Source: Mesorhizobium sp. (GTDB taxonomy: Bacteria > Pseudomonadota > Alphaproteobacteria > Rhizobiales > Rhizobiaceae). From it: a DNA stretch of 32,971 bases. The stretch lies in NCBI GenBank assembly GCA_004017275.1, contig SAKE01000039.1:1-32971 (forward strand). The letters are read 5' to 3'. A program made the translations under genes and the position numbers. Under the pieces are notes generated by a model. The model worked only from the letters and a program-made list of their open reading frames with translations, searched no databases and was not told the DNA's origin. Below, piece by piece: positions 18,123 to 24,926 of this stretch (position 1 is its first letter; the number at the start of each line of letters is the position of its first letter).

Positions 18123-18437
18123 TTAGCCCCCACTCAACGCCTCGATGCTTTTCGCCAACATCGCCGGATCACCTGAAATGCGCACGGTCTTCAGCCGGGA
18201 GCTGCCGCCGGCGACAACCGAGACGGCGGACCCCGGCACGCCCAGAGCCTTGGCCAGCAGCTTTTCAAGCGCATGATTGGCGGCGCCGTTTTCCGGCACG
18301 GCGCGGACGCGGGCCTTGAAATGGCTTCGTCCGTCCGCGGATGCTTCGACGCCTTCGAGCCTGTCCAGTGCAGCCTTTGGCGTCAGCCGGACAAACAGGT
18401 CGACGCCATCATCGCGCAGGCGAAACGGCGCGCTCAT
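18123..18437 (-). CDS. DUF167 (YggU) family protein
   Basis: 104-residue single-domain protein of the DUF167/YggU family, function unknown. Family features are FVRLTPKAALDRLEGV near the N-terminus and KARVRAVPENGAANHALEKLLAKALGV with the conserved PENGAAN core, then VVAGGSSRLKTVRI. Start at 18437 is chosen because upstream codons overlap the coding end of yggT. It lies just downstream of yggT on the same strand, and yggT-yggU is a common bacterial pair. Confidence 0.93.
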   Translation of the reverse strand: MSAPFRLRDDGVDLFVRLTPKAALDRLEGVEASADGRSHFKARVRAVPENGAANHALEKLLAKALGVPGSAVSVVAGGSSRLKTVRISGDPAMLAKSIEALSGG

Positions 18438-18450
18438 GCGATCATCGGGC

Positions 18451-18741
18451 TCACAGGACCAGAGGCGCCACACTGGTCAGTATGAACTGCCGCAGGAAGA
18501 ACAGGATCAGCAGCAGGATGATCGGAGAAATGTCGATGCCGCCAAGGTCCGGCATGAAGCGTCGGATCGGCCGCAACGCCGGCTCGGTCAGGCGGTAGAG
18601 CATGTTGCCTATGGAACCGACGAACTGATTGCGTGAATTGACGACGTTGAAGGCGTAGAGCCAGGAAAAGATCGCCGAGGCGATGATGATCCACCAATAG
18701 AGGTCAAGCGCCATGACGATTGTTTGAATGAGGGCGAGCAT
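18451..18741 (-). CDS. YggT family membrane protein
   Basis: 96 residues, integral membrane. Two hydrophobic segments, about 2-28 (LALIQTIVMALDLYWWIIIASAIFSWL, described by position) and about 72-92, flank the conserved YggT motif with LYRLTEPALRPIRRFMPDLGGIDISP. YggT proteins are linked to septum or ring organisation and osmotic tolerance, but the mechanism is unclear. The ATG at 18741 fits the family length. It is followed 13 bases later by the DUF167 gene, forming a two-gene operon. It is divergent from tRNA-Ala. Confidence 0.93.
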   Translation of the reverse strand: MLALIQTIVMALDLYWWIIIASAIFSWLYAFNVVNSRNQFVGSIGNMLYRLTEPALRPIRRFMPDLGGIDISPIILLLILFFLRQFILTSVAPLVL

Positions 18742-18899
18742 GCCGGTCTCCAATTGTTGCCGACATGTAGCCATTGCACGCGAAACCGGCAAGGGCTGGC
18801 TTCCGCTGCGCCGGCACGACGCCCGACAACAACGGATTTCGGCAAACCTCCGCCTTGACAGGAAACCGCGGCGCCCGATAAATGCGCCATCCGCTGGAC

Positions 18900-18975
<76 letters not shown>

Positions 18976-19292
18976 GCGGAATAATCAATTCTCCACCCTC
19001 CGCACCAGATTGAATGCACGGCGCTCGCCTTGGCCCATCTTTTGGGCGATATTTGCCGTGGCGGGGCGCCCACGAAAGCCGTGTGTACTGCTGCGCCCGC
19101 GATATCCGATAAGACGGTTGTCAATTGGACTTATGACGGAAGCTGCCCACAGATTGTTTCTGTTTTTTTTGGAAGCTGCCCCATTAGATTGACGTCACCA
19201 AATCAGTTTTCTGTGCGTTGTGACAAGGCGATTCGGCGGGGGCGGCCGGAGGCGCTATATCGATTTTCGAAGCCGCCTGCGGAAGCAAAGAC
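18976..19292. other. Gene-free upstream region of the XRE regulator
   Basis: 317 bp between tRNA-Ala and the XRE-type gene with no supportable coding sequence on either strand. The right half is AT-richer and holds an 11-bp direct repeat (19138-19148, 19171-19181), a T8 run between the copies, and a -35-like TTGACG at 19189-19194 without a convincing -10 partner. It probably carries the promoter of the regulator gene. Confidence 0.5.
19138..19181 (+). repeat. Direct repeat GGAAGCTGCCC, 33-bp period
   Basis: GGAAGCTGCCC occurs at 19138-19148 and again at 19171-19181. The period is 33 bp, about three helical turns, so both copies face the same side of the DNA. It lies 110-155 bp upstream of the XRE regulator start and could be an operator; this is inference from spacing. 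Confidence 0.45.
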
Positions 19293-20042
19293 GTGTCAAT
19301 TCGCGAGAATCTCGCTGCAAACCTCAGACGGCTCTGCAAGGACCATGCCTCCGTAAGCGCGGTATGCCGCGAGCTCGGCATCAACCGAACACAGTTCGAA
19401 CGCTACCTGCAAGGACAAACGGTGCCCAACAAGGCCACCGCCAAGCTGATATGCGATTACTTCCGTATCGACGAGCCCGAACTGTACCAGGATCCCGGTG
19501 CACCTGAGCCCATCATGCGCGGCCTGCCGCCGGTGTCCGAGAGCTTGTTCAACCAGATGATTCGCCCGCCCAGTCCATCGATCGCGGGGGGCACCTATTT
19601 CACCTATTTTTCGATCCCGGACCGACCCGACCTCTTGATGCGCTCGGTAACCTTCGTGCGGCGCGAAGCCGAACTGGTCACCTTCAGAAGAGTCACCGGA
19701 TGGTCGGAACGCCGGGGATCGACCTGGGCGCGGGCGCGCGGCAACCACTATGGGGTGGCGATCTCGCGCCTGAACTGGATCTATTTCAGCGGCATCAATC
19801 GCCGCCAGACCGGCGAGCCGTCGCTGATCTCGGTACAATGGGCTCCGATCTCCGAACCGGTGCTGACAGGCAAGGCCATGCTTCTGACGGAGGCCGGGCC
19901 AGCCTTTGTGTCCGTCATCATGCGGCGCGACATTGCCAACATCCGCCCAAGAGATGCCATCAGCATGGCACATGTCGTCAGGCTCGACGATCCCGGCGTC
20001 GACCAACTGGTTGTCAGCCTCACCCGGGATGGGCTGGGCTAA
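19293..20042 (+). CDS. XRE-type HTH regulator with uncharacterised C-terminal domain
   Basis: 249 residues. The N-terminal 65 residues form a lambda-repressor-like HTH, with the DNA-binding helices in VSAVCRELGINRTQFERYLQ (21-40), then GQTVPNKATAKLICDYFRID. The remaining 180 residues are not a recognised domain. They are rich in strands and aromatics (GGTYFTYFSIPDRPDLLMRS, GNHYGVAISRLNWIYFSGI) and may bind a ligand. GTG at 19293 is chosen for the GGAAG seven bases upstream. It is encoded in the same direction as, and directly before, the peptide/SagB genes, so it is the likely local regulator. Confidence 0.8.
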   Translation: MSIRENLAANLRRLCKDHASVSAVCRELGINRTQFERYLQGQTVPNKATAKLICDYFRIDEPELYQDPGAPEPIMRGLPPVSESLFNQMIRPPSPSIAGGTYFTYFSIPDRPDLLMRSVTFVRREAELVTFRRVTGWSERRGSTWARARGNHYGVAISRLNWIYFSGINRRQTGEPSLISVQWAPISEPVLTGKAMLLTEAGPAFVSVIMRRDIANIRPRDAISMAHVVRLDDPGVDQLVVSLTRDGLG

Positions 20043-20305
20043 TCGGTTCGACCGCCCTATTTTACGCTAAATAAGAATAAGCATATACAGAAAAAGCGTA
20101 CGCCAGCGATTGTCTACTCCGTATCTGAATAAAATCGATATTTTACACTTTATCGCCAGGAAAGATAATTCATCCATCTGCCTTTGACGTGCGGATTTAC
20201 TACAATTTTAACAAACCATTAACTCTTTCGACCTTACCTTTCTTGCCGTTGGTCCCGTTTTGAGGGGTCTTTCAACGGACCCGATGGGGTCAGGAAGGTA
20301 TGAAA
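20043..20305 (+). promoter_or_regulatory. AT-rich promoter/leader region of the peptide locus
   Basis: 263 bp of AT-rich DNA, strikingly unlike its neighbours. It has an inverted repeat TACGCT (20063-20068) / AGCGTA (20095-20100), a possible TTGACG (20184-20189) with TTTTAA 16 bases later, and a 6-bp stem CCGTTG (20246-20251) / CAACGG (20273-20278) just before the peptide gene. The ribosome binding site GGAAGG is at 20293-20298. Promoter placement is tentative. Confidence 0.45.
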
Positions 20306-20401
20306 ATGGCCAAGAAAGTGAACACCGCTCCGAAGCTGACGATTGCCGCCGGCACGCAGACCGTCTTCTTTTCGCAGGGCATGCACTACAACAAGCGCTG
20401 A
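20306..20401 (+). CDS. Short peptide, candidate RiPP precursor (31 aa)
   Basis: A 31-codon gene: Lys-rich N-terminus (MAKKVNTAPK), a middle part LTIAAGTQT, then VFFSQG and a C-terminus MHYNKR. It has no cysteine and no signal peptide. ATG at 20306 is preferred over the ATG at 20300 because GGAAGG at 20293-20298 is seven bases from the former and one base from the latter. It is immediately followed by a stable hairpin and a SagB-type peptide dehydrogenase, the usual position of a RiPP precursor. Codon choice (AAG, GTG, CTG, GCC) fits translation. No homologue is recognised, and the function as a modified peptide is inference from context. Confidence 0.7.
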   Translation: MAKKVNTAPKLTIAAGTQTVFFSQGMHYNKR

Positions 20402-20410
20402 AGCCGTTCT

Positions 20411-20439
20411 GCGCCGGCGAGCGGTTCGCTTGCCGGCGC
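20411..20439 (+). terminator. Stable hairpin between peptide gene and sagB-like gene (attenuator?)
   Basis: A 13-bp stem, 20411-20423 with 20427-20439 (core GCCGGCGAGCG / CGCTTGCCGGC, one G-U pair), closes a three-base loop. It starts nine bases after the peptide stop. There is no T tract, so it is better read as an RNA-stability element or partial terminator that lets the peptide be made in excess over the enzyme. Confidence 0.65.
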
Positions 20440-20451
20440 TCGGCTCCGCAC

Positions 20452-21531
20452 ATGGCATTCAGCATCATGAAAATGCGCTCTTCAAAAACGCTTGTTTTCT
20501 ACCCCGGACCAAACAAGGTCACGGCCTGCAACTTCCTGACCAGAAGCGTGTTTGAATGCAGCCCGGAGATGGTCGGTCTTCTGGCATCTTGGGACAAATG
20601 GGCGTCGACGGCGGATATCGCCCGCACCCATGGATGGTCGAAGTCCGATTTGAAGGCTGTCGTTCCCCAGTTGCTCGATTTTTCCGCCCTGGTCGCCGCC
20701 GGATCGCCGCTCGCCGAACAGGAGGAACAGTTCTCCGGGCAATGGAGCTGGGGCCTGCCCACCGCGCTGATGCATTTCTGCGTCCAGGACAGCGAATATA
20801 TCACCATCGAGCAAGCGGAAGAGCGGCAGATCGCACGCGCCGGCCACACGCCGCAGCCCGATCTGGTGCTGAAGAATTCCGCCGGCGCCATTCAGCTGCC
20901 GAACGCACTGGAAGACAATGAACTTCTTGCCTTGATGGCGCGGCGCCGCACCAACCGCACGGCGGCACGGCCCACCATCACGGCCAAACAGCTTTCCGAC
21001 TGCCTGTTCGCGGGGCTTGGCATCACCGGCGAGACCGCTAACTGCGTTGGCGCCCTGCCGCTTGGCATGACCCCTTCCGGCGGCGCGAGAAATCCCTATG
21101 AGGCCTATGTGGTCGCACTCGGTGTCGATGGCCTCGAGCCCGGCGTCTACCACTATTGCGCCGCCGATCATGACCTTGGCAGGATTTCCGCAAATCATCT
21201 GCCGAAAATCTCCGAACTGGTCGGCGGACAGGAGTGGGCGGACGCCATGCCGTGCCTTGTCCTGCTTTGCGCCAAGCTCGATCGCACGATGTGGAAATAC
21301 GAAGACGCCAACGCCTATCGTGTCGTGCTGATCGAGGCCGGCCATATCGGCCAGAACATCATGCTGGCGGCGACCAATCATAGCCTGTCGGCATGCCCGA
21401 CGGCCGCGCTCAGTCATTCTGCGATCAAGCGACTGCTTGGTCTCGACAGCCTCACCGACGCACCCATCTACGCCTTAACCCTCTCGGCCCCGGAAACATG
21501 CTCATCTTCGGCGGGCCAATCTATCAATTAG
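20452..21531 (+). CDS. SagB-type peptide dehydrogenase (nitroreductase fold)
   Basis: 359 residues. The C-terminal part (about 155-345) is a SagB/ThcOx-like FMN nitroreductase domain: RRRTNRT (164-170), PSGGARNPYEAYVVAL (208-223), LEPGVYHY (228-235), then KYEDANAYRVVLIEAGHIGQN (283-302) and LLGLDS (328-333). These enzymes oxidise azolines or other peptide residues in RiPP pathways. The N-terminal segment 33-90 (PEMVGLLASWDKW, then LKAVVPQLLDFSALV) has a winged-helix pattern like RiPP recognition elements. Start 20452 is uncertain; ATGs at 20467 and 20473 are alternatives, and none has a strong ribosome binding site. No cyclodehydratase is nearby. Confidence 0.85.
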   Translation: MAFSIMKMRSSKTLVFYPGPNKVTACNFLTRSVFECSPEMVGLLASWDKWASTADIARTHGWSKSDLKAVVPQLLDFSALVAAGSPLAEQEEQFSGQWSWGLPTALMHFCVQDSEYITIEQAEERQIARAGHTPQPDLVLKNSAGAIQLPNALEDNELLALMARRRTNRTAARPTITAKQLSDCLFAGLGITGETANCVGALPLGMTPSGGARNPYEAYVVALGVDGLEPGVYHYCAADHDLGRISANHLPKISELVGGQEWADAMPCLVLLCAKLDRTMWKYEDANAYRVVLIEAGHIGQNIMLAATNHSLSACPTAALSHSAIKRLLGLDSLTDAPIYALTLSAPETCSSSAGQSIN

Positions 21532-21589
21532 CCGGCTCAGTAAGTTCCGTAGCGCGTTCCCAAGATTCCACCAGAGACAGGAGCAGCAC

Positions 21590-21844
21590 ATGTCAAATCA
21601 ATCCTTACGCCAGTCGGAAATCGATAGTCTTCAATATATTTCGTCGATGACCAATGAGCTCGTGCAGATGGCCGAAGCAAGCCGTTTTCCCATGATCTCC
21701 TATCTGCTGGGCATGGCTTATGCAGAAGCCTTCGACGTTCTTCGCGGCGCACGGCCGGCCAGGCACGCGCAGCTCAGCGGCAACCCGCTGCACCCCAAGG
21801 CGCAGGCAAAAGACGACCGTGCCGCCCAGCCTCGGAGAGCGTAG
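21590..21844 (+). CDS. Small protein of the peptide locus, unknown (paralogue 1)
   Basis: 84 residues, not recognised. The first 53 residues are probably two helices (SLQYISSMTNELVQMAEAS and YLLGMAYAEAFDVLRG); the rest is a basic, disordered tail. A good AGGAG lies seven bases before the ATG. It aligns without gaps to the next gene product (residues 14-53 with 20-59), sharing Y-x4-A-x-A-E-x5-R-G. It lies 58 bp after the sagB-like gene and 4 bp before the next gene, so it is probably co-transcribed. Confidence 0.72.
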   Translation: MSNQSLRQSEIDSLQYISSMTNELVQMAEASRFPMISYLLGMAYAEAFDVLRGARPARHAQLSGNPLHPKAQAKDDRAAQPRRA

Positions 21845-21848
21845 CGAC

Positions 21849-22121
21849 ATGCAATCGTCTGCCACATGCGCGGTGGCCGGCCCCCGGCCAAACCGCTGGG
21901 AGACACTGTGTGCGTTGCAAAGCCTGCTGCCGCTGCTGAAAAAAGCCGCCACGGATCTGAATCGCGCCGACATGGTCTACTGGTTCGAACAGGCCGATGC
22001 CGAGATCGCCAACATCATCAGGGGCCATCCCTCCGATGCAGCCGCCATCCCGGCCTTGATCGCATCCAGCCCGCAGAACCGGCATCCGGTGGTTCAAGCC
22101 TGTGGTGGTTCGGCCCGCTGA
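21849..22121 (+). CDS. Small protein of the peptide locus, unknown (paralogue 2)
   Basis: 90 residues, not recognised. The helical core WETLCALQSLLPLLKKAA then MVYWFEQADAEIANIIRG (17-59) aligns with the upstream small protein at a constant offset of six residues, with ten identities over about 40. The C-terminal 30 residues are probably disordered. A GGAG about nine bases upstream and the 4-bp distance from the previous stop support the ATG at 21849. It may be a binding partner or carrier for the modified peptide; this is inference. Confidence 0.7.
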   Translation: MQSSATCAVAGPRPNRWETLCALQSLLPLLKKAATDLNRADMVYWFEQADAEIANIIRGHPSDAAAIPALIASSPQNRHPVVQACGGSAR

Positions 22122-22196
22122 ACCGCGCTGATTTGTTTTCAACCAGTCCCAGGCGGGAAACCGTCGCGCGCCTGGAATTGCCAAGGGGATCCGCAG

Positions 22197-22517
22197 ATGA
22201 ACATGATTGCCAAGATCGGAAGCGTCGATGCCAGGGAAAGCATTTTTAGCCGGCTCGACGCCTTGATTGCCAGGCGACCGCCATCGCCTGACGCCGCGCG
22301 GATCGAGGCCTGCCAACTCGTCTCGATAGCGATTGCCGACAGCTGCCATGCCGACAGTCTCTGGGGCGCGGTGGACGCCTTCCACGCCCATTTCGATTTC
22401 ATGATGCAGACCATCGAGATCAACGGCGCCGATGACCCGGGCCTCAAGATCCTGCGCACGAAATGCCGCTTCTATCTCGAAGAGGTCGAGGCCCTGTGCC
22501 TGTCGCTGAGCTATTGA
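22197..22517 (+). CDS. Small helical protein at the end of the peptide locus, unknown
   Basis: 106 residues, no family recognised and no clear similarity to the other two small proteins. Mostly helical, with His/Asp/Cys-rich stretches (IADSCHADSLWGAVDAFHAH, about 47-66) that could bind metal, and an acidic C-terminal helix (YLEEVEALCLSLSY). AGGGG about eight bases before the ATG at 22197 supports the start. It is convergent with tonB, with only 24 bp between the stops and no obvious terminator. Confidence 0.72.
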   Translation: MNMIAKIGSVDARESIFSRLDALIARRPPSPDAARIEACQLVSIAIADSCHADSLWGAVDAFHAHFDFMMQTIEINGADDPGLKILRTKCRFYLEEVEALCLSLSY

Positions 22518-22541
22518 CGGACTGGTCGGGCGAGTTCGGCT

Positions 22542-23468
22542 CTAGTTGCGCAGGCTGAACACGAACGGCGCCGTACGGCTCAGGCGCGAGCCGAGTTCCG
22601 GCGGCGGTGCCGGCACGGTGGCGCCTTGCAGCACGGCCAGTGCCGCACGGTCCAAATCCGCATCTCCGGAGGAACGAGAAAGCCTGGCAGACAGGACCTG
22701 GCCGGACGAGTCGACAGTGAAGGCGACATACGGCTTGCCTTCCACGCCTCGGGCCTTGGCCGAACTGGGATAGCGCGTGTGCCGCTTGATCCATGCCCCC
22801 AGACGGGAGTCCCATTTGCTGGAGTTGCCAGACCGCGAAGCCGATTGCGCCGACTTCGGCGCGGCGGTCCTGGCCGCTGGCTTTGCATCGGCGCTTGCGG
22901 CAGTTACCGTTTTCGGCGGTGCCGCCTTTTCCTTCTTCGGCCGCGGCTTCGGCTTGTCGGCAGGCTTTTTCGCCTTGGCCTCGACCGGTTTCTTGTCCTT
23001 GACCACCTCGGCCGGTTTCGGCTGCGGCAAGGGAATGACGACCTCGGGCGCGACAGCCTCGACAATATCCGGAGCGACCTCATCCGGCGGCGGCCGATCG
23101 ACCTGTTCAGCCTTTTCGGTCTGGGTGGGCTCGGTCTCGTCGGGCGGGGCGGCTTCCGGCTGTTCTACAACCGGCTCCGCCTTCTCGGCCGGTTCTTCGG
23201 GCGTCGGTTCGCTCGGATCGGGCGCCACCGCGTCCAGCGCCGCAACCTGTTCCTCCACGGCCGGCATCACCACCATCGGCGCCATCTCGATCACCTGGGC
23301 CGGTGGCGGACCGCCATCGGCTTCGGTGACCATCGTGAAGTTCTGCACGGCATAGGCGACCGCGACATGCGCTCCAAGGACCAGCGCGGCGGCCCCCGCC
23401 CACAAGCCAAGGTCGCGCCAGCCGAAGCGCGACAATTGGACCGAGGGCACGGCGGCTGCTTGCGTCAT
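22542..23468 (-). CDS. tonB: TonB energy transducer
   Basis: 308 residues spanning inner membrane and periplasm. One N-terminal anchor (about 21-41, GLWAGAAALVLGAHVAVAYA) is followed by a long Pro/Glu then Pro/Lys-rich periplasmic spacer (about 60-195). A C-terminal TonB domain (about 215-308) has YPSSAKARGVEGKPYVAFTV and SSGDADLDRAALAVL. It transmits proton-motive force from ExbB/ExbD to outer-membrane siderophore receptors. Its ATG overlaps the exbD stop (ATGA). Confidence 0.95.
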   Translation of the reverse strand: MTQAAAVPSVQLSRFGWRDLGLWAGAAALVLGAHVAVAYAVQNFTMVTEADGGPPPAQVIEMAPMVVMPAVEEQVAALDAVAPDPSEPTPEEPAEKAEPVVEQPEAAPPDETEPTQTEKAEQVDRPPPDEVAPDIVEAVAPEVVIPLPQPKPAEVVKDKKPVEAKAKKPADKPKPRPKKEKAAPPKTVTAASADAKPAARTAAPKSAQSASRSGNSSKWDSRLGAWIKRHTRYPSSAKARGVEGKPYVAFTVDSSGQVLSARLSRSSGDADLDRAALAVLQGATVPAPPPELGSRLSRTAPFVFSLRN

Positions 23469-23911
23469 GGCGCCGCCGCACCGGTGGCTGCCGGCGCCGT
23501 CTCCAGCCCGACCAGTGCGATCTTCAGATAGCCGGCGCCGCGCAAAAGGTTCATCGCCTCCATCAGGTCGCCATAGGCGACCGCCTTGTCGGCGCGCAGG
23601 AAGATGCGTGTCTGCTTGTCGCCCTTTGTCCTGCTGTCCAGCGTTGCGGCGAAAGCCGGGCGCGGCACGCTGTCGTTGCCTATCGCCAGCGTCAGATCGT
23701 CCTTCAGCGTCAGGAACAGCGGCGTTTCGGGTCGCGGCGCCGGCGTTGCGGTCGAGCCCGGCAGGTCGACATTGACATCCACCGTCGCCAGTGGCGCCGC
23801 GACCATGAAGATGATCAAGAGCACCAGGATCACATCGATGAACGGGGTGACATTGATCTCGTGGCTTTCCTCGAGATCGTCGTCCATGGTCTGTCGAACT
23901 CTGCTCGCCAT
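23465..23911 (-). CDS. exbD: Biopolymer transport protein ExbD
   Basis: 148 residues, one inner-membrane span near the N-terminus. The ExbD/TolR hallmark EINVTPFIDVILVLLIIFMV (18-37) contains the proton-relay aspartate D26 in FIDV. A periplasmic domain follows with LRADKAVAYGDLMEAMNLLRGAGYLKIALVG. It forms the proton-driven motor with ExbB. ATG at 23911 lies four bases after the exbB stop; the longer upstream frame overlaps exbB and is not used. Confidence 0.95.
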   Translation of the reverse strand: MASRVRQTMDDDLEESHEINVTPFIDVILVLLIIFMVAAPLATVDVNVDLPGSTATPAPRPETPLFLTLKDDLTLAIGNDSVPRPAFAATLDSRTKGDKQTRIFLRADKAVAYGDLMEAMNLLRGAGYLKIALVGLETAPAATGAAAP

Positions 23912-23915
23912 GGCG

Positions 23916-24917
23916 CTACTCCGCGGCCAGGGCAGCCGGCGGTGCGACGGTACGGAAGTCGAGGTCGCGGCTGACCAGCCGTTCGACGCCCGCCGAGGCA
24001 TCGGCGAGGATTTGCCGGTAGCCGGCTATCGAGCGGGCAAAGACATTGTAGATGACGACGGCCGGTATCGCCGCGACAAGGCCCATCGCGGTCGCCAACA
24101 GCGCTTCGGCGATGCCCGGCGCGACCACGGCGAGATTGGTGGTCTGCGCCTGAGAGATGCCGATGAAGGCATTCATGATGCCCCAGACGGTACCGAACAG
24201 GCCGACAAAGGGCGCGGTCGAGCCGATCGTCGCCAGCACGCCGGTGCCGCGCGACATGCGCCGCGACGCCGCCGCCTCGATGCGCGACAGGCGTGACGTG
24301 ACCCGTTCCTTCAGGCCGTCTCCCGAAACGTGATCGAGCGCGCCGACTGAGAGTGCGGTCTCCTCCTCGGCCGCCCGGACCAGAAGCGGACCCGGGCCGC
24401 CGCTGCGGTCGAGGGCGAGACTCGCCTGCTTCAGCGTCGCGGCGTCGCCGATCGCGCGCACGGCACGCCGGATGCGCAGCTTGCCGCCGAAAATCTCCAG
24501 CGATTTGGCCAGGCATATCGTCCAGGTAACAAGGGAGGCAAAGGCCAGCCCGATCATCACCGCCTTGACGATGATATCGGCGGCCATGAACATGCCCCAC
24601 GGCGACAGATCGTGCGGCAAGCTCAGCTCCATCACCGTTGAGGGCGCGGCCTCGGCCGGCAAGGTCGTGTTCGGCGGGGTGCCTGGCTGCGCAGGCGCCA
24701 TCGTGGCCGGCGGAGCGACTGCCGGTGCAGCTGGTGCCGGTGCAACCGGCGCTGGGGCAGCGGGGGCTGGCGCGGCGCCGGCCGGTTGCTCCTGGGCCGC
24801 CGCGCTACCGGCCGACAGGATGACGGATGCGACCAACGCCGCCCACAAACCAGTTCTCGACAACAGCTTCTTCCTTGTTCTCACAGCCTGCCGCTTTCTA
24901 TTTTCCCGCCGCCTCAT
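23916..24917 (-). CDS. exbB: Biopolymer transport protein ExbB (long form)
   Basis: 333 residues. It has an N-terminal signal-like segment (to about 42, SAAAQ), then a Pro/Ala-rich periplasmic stretch (about 43-80). The MotA/TolQ/ExbB domain follows with three spans, including AADIIVKAVMIGLAFASLVTW and the conserved GTGVLATIGSTAPFVGLFGTVWGIM and VAPGIAEALLATAMGLVAAIPAVV motifs. The extended N-terminus is typical of alphaproteobacterial ExbB. ATG at 24917 is preferred over GTG at 24920. It follows fhuC by nine bases. Confidence 0.95.
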   Translation of the reverse strand: MRRRENRKRQAVRTRKKLLSRTGLWAALVASVILSAGSAAAQEQPAGAAPAPAAPAPVAPAPAAPAVAPPATMAPAQPGTPPNTTLPAEAAPSTVMELSLPHDLSPWGMFMAADIIVKAVMIGLAFASLVTWTICLAKSLEIFGGKLRIRRAVRAIGDAATLKQASLALDRSGGPGPLLVRAAEEETALSVGALDHVSGDGLKERVTSRLSRIEAAASRRMSRGTGVLATIGSTAPFVGLFGTVWGIMNAFIGISQAQTTNLAVVAPGIAEALLATAMGLVAAIPAVVIYNVFARSIAGYRQILADASAGVERLVSRDLDFRTVAPPAALAAE

Positions 24918-24926
24918 CACATCTCG

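Noticed and set aside
19010..19192. Short plus-strand frames between tRNA-Ala and the regulator
   Set aside because: No ribosome binding site or recognisable domain; the frames run through the direct repeats and the T tract.
20043..20305. IRO-type (TGA-N9-TCA) operator in front of the peptide gene
   Set aside because: I looked for TGA-N9-TCA in this leader and found none, so a direct iron link between the peptide locus and the convergent tonB operon is not supported.
20260..20451. N-terminal extension of the SagB-type frame through the peptide gene
   Set aside because: It overlaps the peptide gene and hairpin in another frame, has no family similarity, and the enzyme domains begin after 20452.
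22626..23531. Long open frame on the plus strand opposite tonB and exbD
   Set aside because: Antisense shadow of the Pro/Lys-rich tonB gene, whose domains and operon overlaps are clear; the translated plus frame shows only low-complexity Arg/Leu/Gly.
23586..24296. Long plus-strand frame opposite exbB/exbD
   Set aside because: Shadow of convincing minus-strand ExbB/ExbD genes; no domain or ribosome binding site.
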